The notes under the pieces are model-generated. The model was given only the letters and a program-made list of their open reading frames with translations, had not been told where the DNA came from and ran no database searches. This document shows, piece by piece, positions 1-7,154 of a stretch of DNA of 55,209 nucleotides; the first letter of the stretch is position 1; the number at the start of each line of letters is the position of its first letter. Origin of the DNA: an uncultured Candidatus Saccharibacteria bacterium (GTDB lineage: Bacteria > Patescibacteriota > Saccharimonadia > Saccharimonadales > Saccharimonadaceae); contig CALMAK010000009.1 of assembly GCA_937859515.1 (NCBI GenBank), positions 1-55,209 on the forward strand. Reading direction: 5' to 3'. A program made the position numbers and the translations under genes.

Positions 1-16
1 CCTGATACTTCATCGT

Positions 17-997
17 CTACAGCCCACGTGGCGGCTCGCCCTCTGGCGTATCCAGTAACTTCTTACTTTTAATCTCATATCTCTTACCTGTAATTTCACT
101 GGTAATGTAATCTTCATTAATCAAATTGACGAATTTAGTCAGATCACTACCATCCAAAATAATAATTGCACCCGCATCATCCGTCATCAAGTCCAGACCC
201 ATCGTGTCGGCATAGTCGATAGCCTGCTCTTGCGTCACTTCACCTACTTCAAGTTTCTGCAACTTGTTGGCAACACCTTTCTTCTCGCGTACCAAGGCCT
301 GCAAGTCCAGACCATCGGGAAAGCTGAGCTTATATTTCTGTTCGATCTCCTCAACACGCTTATCAGCAATCAATTGTTTTTTGTAGTCATACTGGAATAA
401 TTTTTCGAACTTGGACTGGTTAAAAATAAAGATATCTTTATCAATGATCAGTACCTGGTTATCACTTGGCACTTTCAAACCGACATCCGCCTGAAATGCA
501 CCAAATTTACCTTCGCGAAACTCCCACGCTGTTGCGCCCTTTAAAACGTTGCTTTGTTGAATTGCCTTAATGCTATAATATGCCTTCTTTGGGTCATCTT
601 TGTGAGTGAACTTGGCAACAATCCCCTTGATACGTTTGAACTCATGCTCTTCCTCGCTAAATTCAACCATATCGTGACGCTCATGTTCGATTAAATGTAG
701 CAGTGTCTCGGCACGTCCCACCTTCTCCAGATCAGTCCGCAACAGTACATTCTCCTCATTATCCGAAAGTTCATAATCGCGCACGCTCAGTCCTGTGCCG
801 GCACCCAACGTTACAAAATTAATGTAATCATACAAGAATAACGGCTTGATCTGCGCGTTCAAATCACTGGAAAAGTTCGTGCTATACGGCGTGTAATTTT
901 TGTTAAACAAAAAGAATTCAACATCAAGTTCTTTTTTAATGCCGTCCGTGTTATTTGCCCACAAAAAAATATCTGTCACTTCGCGTGTTTCGTTCAT
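17..997 (-). CDS. DUF4868 (KwaB-like) protein
   Basis: A 326-aa soluble protein with no signal peptide or membrane segment. The second half reads like the DUF4868 family, the family of KwaB in the Kiwa anti-phage system: a block VLIIDKDIFIFNQSKFEKLF near residues 180-200 and a C-terminal block DLTKFVNLINEDYITSEITG near 285-305. DUF4868 proteins are about 300-330 aa, so this one is full length. In Kiwa, KwaB works with a four-helix membrane protein, KwaA. No such gene lies upstream here; the next gene on this strand is an unrelated 158-aa protein, and the window ends 16 bases after the stop. It could therefore be a solo DUF4868 protein. The family call comes from motif memory without a profile search. 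Confidence 0.6.
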   Translation of the reverse strand: MNETREVTDIFLWANNTDGIKKELDVEFFLFNKNYTPYSTNFSSDLNAQIKPLFLYDYINFVTLGAGTGLSVRDYELSDNEENVLLRTDLEKVGRAETLLHLIEHERHDMVEFSEEEHEFKRIKGIVAKFTHKDDPKKAYYSIKAIQQSNVLKGATAWEFREGKFGAFQADVGLKVPSDNQVLIIDKDIFIFNQSKFEKLFQYDYKKQLIADKRVEEIEQKYKLSFPDGLDLQALVREKKGVANKLQKLEVGEVTQEQAIDYADTMGLDLMTDDAGAIIILDGSDLTKFVNLINEDYITSEITGKRYEIKSKKLLDTPEGEPPRGL

Positions 998-1038
998 ATG
1001 CTAACTTTCATTTGATTTTATAACTGACAGCCATCATA

Positions 1039-1515
1039 TCATTTTTCGAGAAACCATACAAAAGCCGCGACCCCACCAAGCAATATGCGTTGCTGCTCGA
1101 ACCAAGTAATCCCGTCTGATTCGATGAACAGCGGGTCATCCTCGTACCCTCGCCCTATCATCATAGCGTGGGCGGTCGGCTCAAAAAGCAAGGGCTGGTT
1201 GCCCATCAGTGCACGAGCATCGGTATGACCACTCCCTACCGTCCAGTGCGCCACCTCAACCATACTGCCGATCACGGTGTCTTCCAGCTGCCGCTTTTCT
1301 TCCAAACTCAACCGTCGATACAACTGGCTGGCAGTTTTGCCAACCGCCACACGAATATCCTGTTCATGCAGCGTGACCCGAGTCTCGTTATGACCCGTCG
1401 AAAATCCGCTGTAAACGCTATGTTCGTCAAGCATGCGAAGAAAGGACGATGTTACTTCATCAAGGCTTGGCGACGGAGGCTCTCCGTCATCGGCAAGTAC
1501 ACCTACTTCACTCAT
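1039..1515 (-). CDS. Hypothetical protein, 158 aa
   Basis: I do not recognise this protein. It is acidic and soluble for most of its length, contains no cysteine, and ends with a hydrophobic stretch (ILLGGVAAFVWFLEK) that might be buried or lie against the membrane. It sits on the same strand between the DUF4868 gene (41 nt downstream) and a 211-aa unknown (43 nt upstream). A TTGACA hexamer lies at 1551-1556, but no convincing -10 is correctly spaced from it. The long opposite-strand frame over the same bases lacks family features and is taken as a shadow. The reading frame is supported by amino-acid composition and by neighbour packing only. Confidence 0.6.
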   Translation of the reverse strand: MSEVGVLADDGEPPSPSLDEVTSSFLRMLDEHSVYSGFSTGHNETRVTLHEQDIRVAVGKTASQLYRRLSLEEKRQLEDTVIGSMVEVAHWTVGSGHTDARALMGNQPLLFEPTAHAMMIGRGYEDDPLFIESDGITWFEQQRILLGGVAAFVWFLEK

Positions 1516-1558
1516 GTGTGCTATGTATTGTTGCGTATGAGGTGGCGACTTGTCAACA

Positions 1559-2194
1559 CTACGCTGCTATGATTGCATCGGTACCTAGATTATCACGCCG
1601 GCGTCTCATTTCGCCAAGCAGTTGACCGCAGTCTTTTCGGGTGACAAATCGACTGCCGCGAGCGGTCTGCATGAATCCAATCTCTTGATATTCTTCGTCT
1701 GTCAGTTTTTCGTCACCAAGATTGTTAAGAATACGATATGACGCCTCAATCTCATCACGATCGGCTGAGGGCACCTCGTACACCTTGCCTTCAGATAACA
1801 CGACCTCCTCATCCGTCCATCGAAAACGAAACTCTTGCAATATACCGCTTGTCCAACGACCCTTCGAATCAGCAAGCTGCATCAGCTCGCGATAACGCAT
1901 ACTCCAATCGTCCTGATAACCATCAATGTACTCCATGCCGTCCTCTCTGTTCACAGAAACCGATGGATAGCGCGTAAAGCGACCTGACGTACGTAAAAAC
2001 TCAGTATCATCAGAATGGTACGCGGCATCAACCCAAAAGTATACTGGCTGAAGATGCTTCTTTGTCGGAGGGATACGAAATGCTTCGGCATTATGAGCAA
2101 GCAGCATGGCGGTACTAGCAATTTTTCGCAGTTGCTCTGGACGTGGTACAACACTTTCATTGTGTATGAGGTAATTACCAACTCGTCGTTCCAT
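1559..2194 (-). CDS. Hypothetical protein, 211 aa, cotranscribed with metK
   Basis: A soluble, charged protein that I cannot assign. It has a tryptophan/arginine-rich middle (residues about 95-130), an acidic helical region around 150-170, and a basic C-terminus (EMRRRRDNLG). The start lies 6 nt after the metK stop, and a purine-rich Shine-Dalgarno (GGGAGAAG) falls in the end of metK, so the two genes are almost certainly on one mRNA. It would therefore be controlled by the SAM riboswitch ahead of metK. This suggests, but does not show, a role linked to SAM or methionine supply. Confidence 0.65.
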   Translation of the reverse strand: MERRVGNYLIHNESVVPRPEQLRKIASTAMLLAHNAEAFRIPPTKKHLQPVYFWVDAAYHSDDTEFLRTSGRFTRYPSVSVNREDGMEYIDGYQDDWSMRYRELMQLADSKGRWTSGILQEFRFRWTDEEVVLSEGKVYEVPSADRDEIEASYRILNNLGDEKLTDEEYQEIGFMQTARGSRFVTRKDCGQLLGEMRRRRDNLGTDAIIAA

Positions 2195-2200
2195 ATCGTG

Positions 2201-3214
2201 TTACTTCTCCCAATCAAACCCGTGGCCAAAGTGCCCATACCGCGCCGTCTGCTCGTACTGCGGACGTCGCAGATTCAACCACTTGATAATTCCGTTGGGT
2301 GTTAGGTCATAGCCTACTACCTCTTCAGGCACCCCGTCAACCACAACCGTCGTCTCCAGCGGTTCGACTAAACCAATGGCATAGGCGAGACGCACAAACA
2401 CCTCATTGGCATTGGGTCGCTGGCGTAAATAGTCAACGGCAATTTTACGCGCGATGTACGCCGCGCTACGATCCACTTTACTGGGGTCCTTGCCGCTAAA
2501 CGCCCCACCACCTACAGGAATGCGCGGCCCATAGTTATCAACCGCCAACTTACGCCCCGTCAGGCCAGCATCGGCATCAAACCCGCCGATATCCCAGTCA
2601 CCAGCCGGATTGATATGCAACGTCGGGTTGCTGTTACGATACTTAACAAACAGAGCTCCTGACGCGTTATATTGTTGGGTCCGTCCCCATTCTTTGACCG
2701 CTTCCTCTAACTTGTCACGCGACGCATATTGAAAGCTGGCGACGATACTGGTTATCTCGCCGTCTCGAATCGTCACTTGGGTCTTGCCGTCGTGTGGCCA
2801 GCGCTCGTATAGGTACTGGTTCAACGATCGCGCCAGCACCACCTCCAGTGGTAATAGCTCGGGCGTCTCACGCGTGGCATATCCGACCATCACCCCTTGA
2901 TCACCTGCGCCACCGGTATCGACCCCCGCGGCAATTTCGGGACTCTGCAGGGCGATGTTCTCGATCAGGGTGACGTCTCCAGCAAGTCGCTGTACAATAG
3001 CCGGTATATCAACTTTTTTCGCCTTTGACGTTACCTCTCCTGTCACAAACACGGTACCGTGACCACCAGCAACATCAACGGCAACTCGCGCATTTTTGTC
3101 CTCACCAAGATGCGCGTCCAGTATGGCGTCAGATATTTGATCGCATATTTTATCAGGATGCCCTGGACTCACACTCTCAGCGGTACGGTACTCGGTTGGT
3201 TTGTTTACAGACAT
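2201..3214 (-). CDS. metK: S-adenosylmethionine synthase MetK
   Basis: Makes S-adenosylmethionine from methionine and ATP in the cytosol. The start at 3214 is set by an AAAGGAG Shine-Dalgarno at 3221-3227; a longer frame running upstream would translate the riboswitch and is rejected. The 337-aa product has the family signatures GHPDK (residues 18-22), GAGDQG (102-107) and GGGAFSGKD (235-243), and ends in the typical YGHFG...WEK. It is about 45 aa shorter than the E. coli enzyme, mainly through deletions between residues 60 and 100 and a trimmed C-terminus, which fits the compact proteomes of CPR bacteria. A SAM-I riboswitch and its own promoter lie directly upstream, so the enzyme is feedback-regulated by its product. 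The next gene follows after 6 nt. Confidence 0.97.
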   Translation of the reverse strand: MSVNKPTEYRTAESVSPGHPDKICDQISDAILDAHLGEDKNARVAVDVAGGHGTVFVTGEVTSKAKKVDIPAIVQRLAGDVTLIENIALQSPEIAAGVDTGGAGDQGVMVGYATRETPELLPLEVVLARSLNQYLYERWPHDGKTQVTIRDGEITSIVASFQYASRDKLEEAVKEWGRTQQYNASGALFVKYRNSNPTLHINPAGDWDIGGFDADAGLTGRKLAVDNYGPRIPVGGGAFSGKDPSKVDRSAAYIARKIAVDYLRQRPNANEVFVRLAYAIGLVEPLETTVVVDGVPEEVVGYDLTPNGIIKWLNLRRPQYEQTARYGHFGHGFDWEK

Positions 3215-3259
3215 AAAAAACTCCTTTCTATCTGCCCTGGCAGCATCATAAAAGGAGTT
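3215..3259 (-). promoter_or_regulatory. Riboswitch expression platform hairpin covering the metK RBS
   Basis: On the minus strand AACTCCTTT (3259-3251) is perfectly complementary to AAAGGAGTT (3227-3219), which contains the metK Shine-Dalgarno. A small inner hairpin, CTGCC/GGCAG (3232-3243), lies between the arms, and a run of six T follows immediately before the ATG. The element can hide the ribosome site, and the T-run means it could also act as a transcription terminator. Which of these operates cannot be told from sequence. Confidence 0.85.
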
Positions 3260-3280
3260 GATAATCGAACAAAATATGTA

Positions 3281-3386
3281 CTCATATCTTTCCTGATGCA
3301 TCAGGTCGGATGAAGCACCTTGTCGCGTCTCCGCAATAGGTTGCCGCTGGGTCAACGGGCCGTATCCCTCGCCAGACTCTTGATAT
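3281..3386 (-). ncRNA. SAM-I (S-box) riboswitch upstream of metK
   Basis: Read on the minus strand, the segment starts with ATATCAAGAG and carries a GAGGG...GGCCC region, the core GCGGCAACC, AAGGTGC, and a terminal GGAAAGATAT. ATATC and GATAT close helix P1. The P4 arm contains the perfect hairpin CCTGATGCATCAGG. This is the order of conserved blocks of the SAM-I family. It sits in the metK leader between a promoter and a hairpin over the metK ribosome site, so SAM binding is expected to shut off metK. Confidence 0.93.
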
Positions 3387-3405
3387 TTAGGTTGTTAACT
3401 ACTTT

Positions 3406-3434
3406 ATTGTAGCAGAGTACCCCCGCCTAATCAA
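3406..3434 (-). promoter_or_regulatory. metK promoter
   Basis: TTGATT (3434-3429), a 17-nt spacer ending CTCTGC, then TACAAT (3411-3406). The predicted start near 3399 lies about 13 nt before the riboswitch P1 helix. The -35 overlaps the end of the upstream 166-aa gene. Confidence 0.75.
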
Positions 3435-3927
3435 CAAGCTTCAGGGCTGGACGACGAGAGACAATTGGCAATGCCTCGGCGCTGTCAAGAAATTCAATTG
3501 GCTGGTCAAGAGAAATACCAATTCGAGGATAAAGCTCACCGAGTAACGCACCATCCTTGGCACGTAACCATTGCTTCTTTGCAAGGCTCGATGAATGGAG
3601 GGCTGTATAGAACATGGCCACTGACACTTGTTTGTCATCAACTATACCAAGATGCCGATGCGACACTCGTGTCACGATGGGTGTTGCAGCGTCTTCAATG
3701 CCCGCAAACTCCACACAGACACTTCCCTCCAAGCCGTTCGCCACGTCCGCGACCGACTCGTGTTTATCCTGGAAAAGCAAAAGTGATGGTGACTGAATAA
3801 ATAGGGTCTTCTCTCCTATCTTTTTATGCAAAAAGTATTCAATCGCATCATCGGACTCATTCCCACCCGCGTACTCCCGCAGAGTTGTGGTATATGAACG
3901 CTCTGGTACTAGCTGCAGTCTACCCAT
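3427..3927 (-). CDS. Hypothetical protein, 166 aa, in a SAM-riboswitch operon
   Basis: Unrecognised soluble protein with a strand-rich composition, no membrane segment and one cysteine. Its start codon overlaps the stop of the YbaK-like gene by one base (TAATG), with GAGGAGG just upstream inside that gene, so translation is probably coupled. It is the second gene of a transcript that begins with a SAM-I riboswitch. The metK promoter -35 overlaps its stop codon, so metK may be read both from its own promoter and by run-through from this gene. Function is unknown; the context suggests a link to SAM, methionine or translation quality control. Confidence 0.65.
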   Translation of the reverse strand: MGRLQLVPERSYTTTLREYAGGNESDDAIEYFLHKKIGEKTLFIQSPSLLLFQDKHESVADVANGLEGSVCVEFAGIEDAATPIVTRVSHRHLGIVDDKQVSVAMFYTALHSSSLAKKQWLRAKDGALLGELYPRIGISLDQPIEFLDSAEALPIVSRRPALKLVD

Positions 3928-4460
3928 TACGTCCTCCTCGCTATATTGCCTACGACGGTAGCATGGGTAATATGCACCCCTACTTCACCGTCAACCACCA
4001 GTTTCGATGGGCGGATTCCGCTGCCTAGGTACAGCTTCGGAATGCCCAGCACCCGTTCATCAATAATGAGCGGCCAGGTCTCGGGCAATCCAATCGGCGA
4101 CATTCCTCCACTCTCCATCCCTGTTGCCGCTACTGCCTTTTCAGTTGGCGCAAACGATACTTTGTATGCGCCCAAGACCTTTTTGATTGCCCCGTTCAGA
4201 TCAGCGCGGCTGTCCGCCAACACCAATACGGCAGCAAATTCGCGTTCGGCGTTCTTGGTTTTTCGCCATTCTACTACTACCACATTCGCTGTTGTATCGA
4301 GTGGTATGTCATACGTGGCTGCCCATTTGTCCGTATCCGCCAACTCGTCGGCGTTCTTGGTCACCCCATGGATCAACGTTTCTGGCAATTGCTTAAGAGC
4401 CTCTCGTACAGGGTGGGCCAGTAATTCCGTCTGCTTCCAGTCATAGATTTTTAATGCCAT
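3927..4460 (-). CDS. YbaK/ProX-like aminoacyl-tRNA deacylase
   Basis: A 177-aa protein whose C-terminal two thirds match the YbaK/ProRS-INS editing-domain family. After FAAVLVLADSRADLN (residues 75-89) comes the characteristic ESGGMSPIGLP (116-126) and a following IIDERVLG strand. The family hydrolyses mischarged tRNAs such as Cys- or Ala-tRNA(Pro); substrate specificity cannot be read here. It is first in a two-gene operon with TAATG overlap. A SAM-I riboswitch occupies its whole leader, and its Shine-Dalgarno AAGGAG (4475-4470) lies inside the aptamer. SAM control of a trans-editing factor is unusual. Deacylases clearing sulfur-amino-acid mischarging would be one rationale, which is inference. 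Confidence 0.8.
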   Translation of the reverse strand: MALKIYDWKQTELLAHPVREALKQLPETLIHGVTKNADELADTDKWAATYDIPLDTTANVVVVEWRKTKNAEREFAAVLVLADSRADLNGAIKKVLGAYKVSFAPTEKAVAATGMESGGMSPIGLPETWPLIIDERVLGIPKLYLGSGIRPSKLVVDGEVGVHITHATVVGNIARRT

Positions 4461-4463
4461 AGT

Positions 4464-4563
4464 ATATCTCTCCTTTCGGCTGGAAGAGGCACCTTGTCCT
4501 TGGCGAGCGACAGGTTGCCGAGCAGCTACTGTCGGGCCAGTTCCCTTGCTGCTCTCTTGATAT
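4464..4563 (-). ncRNA. SAM-I-type riboswitch with embedded ribosome site
   Basis: On the minus strand it runs ATATCAAGAGAG, then a P2 stem GAGCAGC/GCTGCTC around GGGAACTGGCCC, the core TCGGCAACC, a P3 stem TGTC/GACA, AAGGTGCC, and a P4 stem CTCTTCC/GGAGAG, ending GATAT, which pairs with the 5' ATATC as P1. The P4 3' strand contains AAAGGAG at the correct distance (9 nt) from the ATG at 4460. Ligand binding would therefore sequester the ribosome site directly, with no separate expression platform. Confidence 0.9.
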
Positions 4564-4579
4564 GGTGGTTACTTTTCCC

Positions 4580-4588
4580 AGTATACCA
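4580..4588 (-). promoter_or_regulatory. Extended -10 promoter for the second SAM riboswitch
   Basis: TGGTATACT (4588-4580) is an extended -10. A start near 4573 would give a leader beginning about 10 nt before helix P1. No good -35 is visible. Confidence 0.55.
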
Positions 4589-4620
4589 CGCTGTGCGTCA
4601 TCTGCACGCTACGCGGTTGT

Positions 4621-5040
4621 CTACAGCCGCACACCCTCGCGTGCCTTATTTGCCCACTCATCAGCCAACTCATTCAGCTCGTTGCCAACATGGCCACGTA
4701 CCCACACCAACTTGGTCTGCGACCGTTGGTACAGCGGATAGACTTCTTGTACGATGTCGAGGTTTTTAATCTCACCACCCTTTTTCTTCCAGCCCTTTGC
4801 CTCCCAGCCTGGTGCCCATTTAGTAATCACATTAATCCAAAACTCACTATCCGTATGAACCTCAGCATCTTGGCCTTCAGCATCTTTTAACGCAGCGATA
4901 ATCGCCTTGCCTTCCATACGAATATTTGTCGTCTCACCATCTTCACTACCCAAAATATGCGGCACACCGTTTTTAATCACGGCAAACCCACCCGGACCAG
5001 GGTTTGGACTTGCGCTGCCATCAGTAAAATACGTAATCAT
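4621..5040 (-). CDS. rnhA: Ribonuclease HI
   Basis: Degrades the RNA strand of RNA-DNA hybrids in the cytosol (R-loops, primers). The 139-aa protein begins MITYFTDGSASPNPGPGG and shows the four acidic metal ligands of the family: D7, E43 (RMEGKA), D64 (HTDSEF) and D127 (ELADEWA), plus the catalytic-loop histidine in VRGHVGN (117). Length is normal for a type 1 bacterial enzyme without an N-terminal hybrid-binding domain. An extended -10 (TGATACACT, 5055-5047) lies 6 nt before the ATG, so the mRNA could be leaderless. The gene is upstream of, and separate from, the SAM riboswitch operon. Confidence 0.95.
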   Translation of the reverse strand: MITYFTDGSASPNPGPGGFAVIKNGVPHILGSEDGETTNIRMEGKAIIAALKDAEGQDAEVHTDSEFWINVITKWAPGWEAKGWKKKGGEIKNLDIVQEVYPLYQRSQTKLVWVRGHVGNELNELADEWANKAREGVRL

Positions 5041-5061
5041 AGGTCTAGTGTATCATGCAGC

Positions 5062-6018
5062 TTATACTGGCCGATGGCCAATGTGTTGCCGCTCTTCATG
5101 CACTATAGGATGTCGGTGCGTTTCTGCAACCAAGACACCAAGAAGAATCAAAATGCCGCCTGCCAGCATTTCGCTAGTCATACGTTCACCAAGAACAATA
5201 ATCGGTAACAAAATAGAAGCGAAGCCTTCAATATAGTACAGGCCGCCCGTCACCGCCGAACCAAGGTGCATATACGAAAGTACCGTCAGCATACGTGCAA
5301 GCAATGACACGGCCAATGCTGTATAAGCGATCATGAGCAGAATAGACGGTCGCGCAATAACTTCCGCCAAAGGAAACGCACCACCAAAGATCAGTGCTAC
5401 CACAATACTCACAGCCAGCGTCACCGACGCCGACACACCAAATGTTGTTGTTATCGGTAGTCCATGATCTGTCGCCTTACGCGAAAAAATGATTGCCAAC
5501 GGATACGCCGCCACATTGAAAAGTGCAAGCATCGTTGCCAATGGATTAAACTCACTCGAAAATCCTTGCCCCACCAGCAGCGGGAACCCGATAATCGTGA
5601 ACGCCCCCAGTGCCGCAATACTAATACCAACCATTGCATTGCGTGTCACTCTCTCGCGCGTCAAATATACCGAATAAATCATTAAGAGGATTGGAATGCC
5701 AAGATTAATGACCGATACATAGCTGGCCTGGCTGAGACTAATCGCAAAAACATAACCCGTTACCGCAATTGAATACATGACACCCTGTAATGCAGCAAAT
5801 TTCATATTCTTTTTTGTCATCAGCGGGATTGATTTAATCAAAATCGGTAACAGTACGATAACAATAATGAAGAAACGTAGCACATTAATCCATGCAGGAT
5901 CAATCTCACCACCAATAATCTTAACCAACATGCCATTCGGCACTGCAATCATCACCGGCACCAATGCGATAAGGTGCCAAGCCCAGAGAGGAATTGTGGA
6001 AGTTTTTTGTTTTTGCAT
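5062..6018 (-). CDS. EamA/DMT-family membrane transporter
   Basis: A 318-aa integral membrane protein with about ten hydrophobic helices arranged as two repeats of five, the architecture of drug/metabolite transporters of the EamA family. It starts with a lysine-rich cytoplasmic tip (MQKQKTS) followed directly by the first helix, and ends in a histidine-rich tail (ETHRHPIVHEERQHIGH). The substrate cannot be inferred; relatives export amino acids, nucleosides or drugs. A promoter, TTGATT-17-TATGAT, lies at 6061-6033, giving a very short leader. It is transcribed divergently from the polyprenyl synthase gene. Confidence 0.85.
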   Translation of the reverse strand: MQKQKTSTIPLWAWHLIALVPVMIAVPNGMLVKIIGGEIDPAWINVLRFFIIVIVLLPILIKSIPLMTKKNMKFAALQGVMYSIAVTGYVFAISLSQASYVSVINLGIPILLMIYSVYLTRERVTRNAMVGISIAALGAFTIIGFPLLVGQGFSSEFNPLATMLALFNVAAYPLAIIFSRKATDHGLPITTTFGVSASVTLAVSIVVALIFGGAFPLAEVIARPSILLMIAYTALAVSLLARMLTVLSYMHLGSAVTGGLYYIEGFASILLPIIVLGERMTSEMLAGGILILLGVLVAETHRHPIVHEERQHIGHRPV

Positions 6019-6032
6019 ATTTTCTTATTCAT

Positions 6033-6061
6033 ATCATAGCATAAGAGTTATGAAAAATCAA
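6033..6061 (-). promoter_or_regulatory. Promoter of the EamA transporter gene
   Basis: TTGATT (6061-6056), 17-nt spacer ending TTATGC, then TATGAT (6038-6033). The start codon is at 6018, so the leader is about 8 nt and lacks a clear Shine-Dalgarno. Same architecture as the promoters at 21827, 51289 and 8908. Confidence 0.75.
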
Positions 6062-6088
6062 GTCCTCTGGTTGTGATACCATAAGGCT

Positions 6089-7135
6089 ATGATAGATCTC
6101 ACCACCTCAAAGACAACCGTAGAGGCAACCCTTCAGCGATTTCTTAATGAGAAACAACAAGGCGCCACGGTGATTCACTCATCATACCGACAACTGCTCG
6201 ACGAAATTCATCGTGTGGTATTTTCAGGTGGCAAGCGTTTGCGTCCGCATCTTGTCTTTTTAGGATATGGGGCATATGACGATACGGTCAGCATGATTGC
6301 CGCTGCGCATGAACTGCTTCACACCGCCCTACTGGCGCACGATGACATCATTGACCGCGATCTTGTGCGGCACGGCCAGCCGACTATTCATGCAGCATAT
6401 GACAAAGCATATACCGACGATCTGACCAACCCCCTTGAACGTGCGCATTTTTCTGAAAGTGCCGCGCTGCTGGCGGGCGATTTACTCATCTCATTCGCCT
6501 ACGAATTGATTGCCAGGGCCGAGTTGCCAGCCAAAACACATGCGGCCGTCACCACTATCATGGCCGAGGGAATGTTTGAAGTTATCGGAGGTGAGTTAAT
6601 GGACACCGAGGCTGCTTTTGTCGACAACCCTGCCGATCCTTTGACAATTTATCGCTATAAGACTGCCAGCTATTCAATCATTGCTCCATTGCTCAGTGGT
6701 GCAGTGATGTCACCTATTGGTTATGATCAGTCATCACTTAACGCACTGCGCAATTTTGCCACCAAGGCTGGCGTGGCGTACCAAATCCAAGACGACATTT
6801 TAGGTGTCTTTGGTCGCAGTGGTGAGACAGGCAAGTCAACGGTTGGCGACCTGCGCGAGGGCAAGCGTACGCTGCTGATCGAGCATTTCACCAAAGCGGC
6901 GTCTGCAGATCAAATGGCACTATTTTCACGTACATTCGGCAATACGCTGGCCAGCGACGATGAATTTGACTTACTAAAAGACGCCTTGCGTGATTCGGGT
7001 GCACTCGCCTCGACCAAAGCTGCCGTTACGGACTATACTCAGGCAGCGCTGAGTACACTGCAAAGCGTGCCAGATCGTGAACTGACCGATAACCTCACAG
7101 GGCTTGCCGATGCGCTGATAACGCGCAAGGCGTAG
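6089..7135 (+). CDS. Polyprenyl diphosphate synthase
   Basis: Condenses isopentenyl diphosphate with allylic diphosphates to make prenyl chains, presumably feeding the undecaprenyl carrier used by UppP in this window. Family signatures are present in order: GGKRLRPHL (residues 47-55), first aspartate-rich motif DDIID (85-89), a lysine of the KT motif (YRYKTASYS, about 190), and second aspartate-rich motif QDDILG (about 234). At 348 aa it is typical for class I trans-prenyltransferases. Product chain length cannot be fixed; the residues before DDIID (TALLAH) are small. It ends 20 nt from the convergent glyS stop with no obvious terminator hairpin between them. Confidence 0.93.
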   Translation: MIDLTTSKTTVEATLQRFLNEKQQGATVIHSSYRQLLDEIHRVVFSGGKRLRPHLVFLGYGAYDDTVSMIAAAHELLHTALLAHDDIIDRDLVRHGQPTIHAAYDKAYTDDLTNPLERAHFSESAALLAGDLLISFAYELIARAELPAKTHAAVTTIMAEGMFEVIGGELMDTEAAFVDNPADPLTIYRYKTASYSIIAPLLSGAVMSPIGYDQSSLNALRNFATKAGVAYQIQDDILGVFGRSGETGKSTVGDLREGKRTLLIEHFTKAASADQMALFSRTFGNTLASDDEFDLLKDALRDSGALASTKAAVTDYTQAALSTLQSVPDRELTDNLTGLADALITRKA

Positions 7136-7154
7136 GCTACGTGGCTGCGCAACC

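Noticed and set aside
3215-3355. Extension of metK by 47 codons upstream
   Set aside because: It would translate the riboswitch and its hairpin; the Shine-Dalgarno and conserved N-terminus fix the start at 3214.
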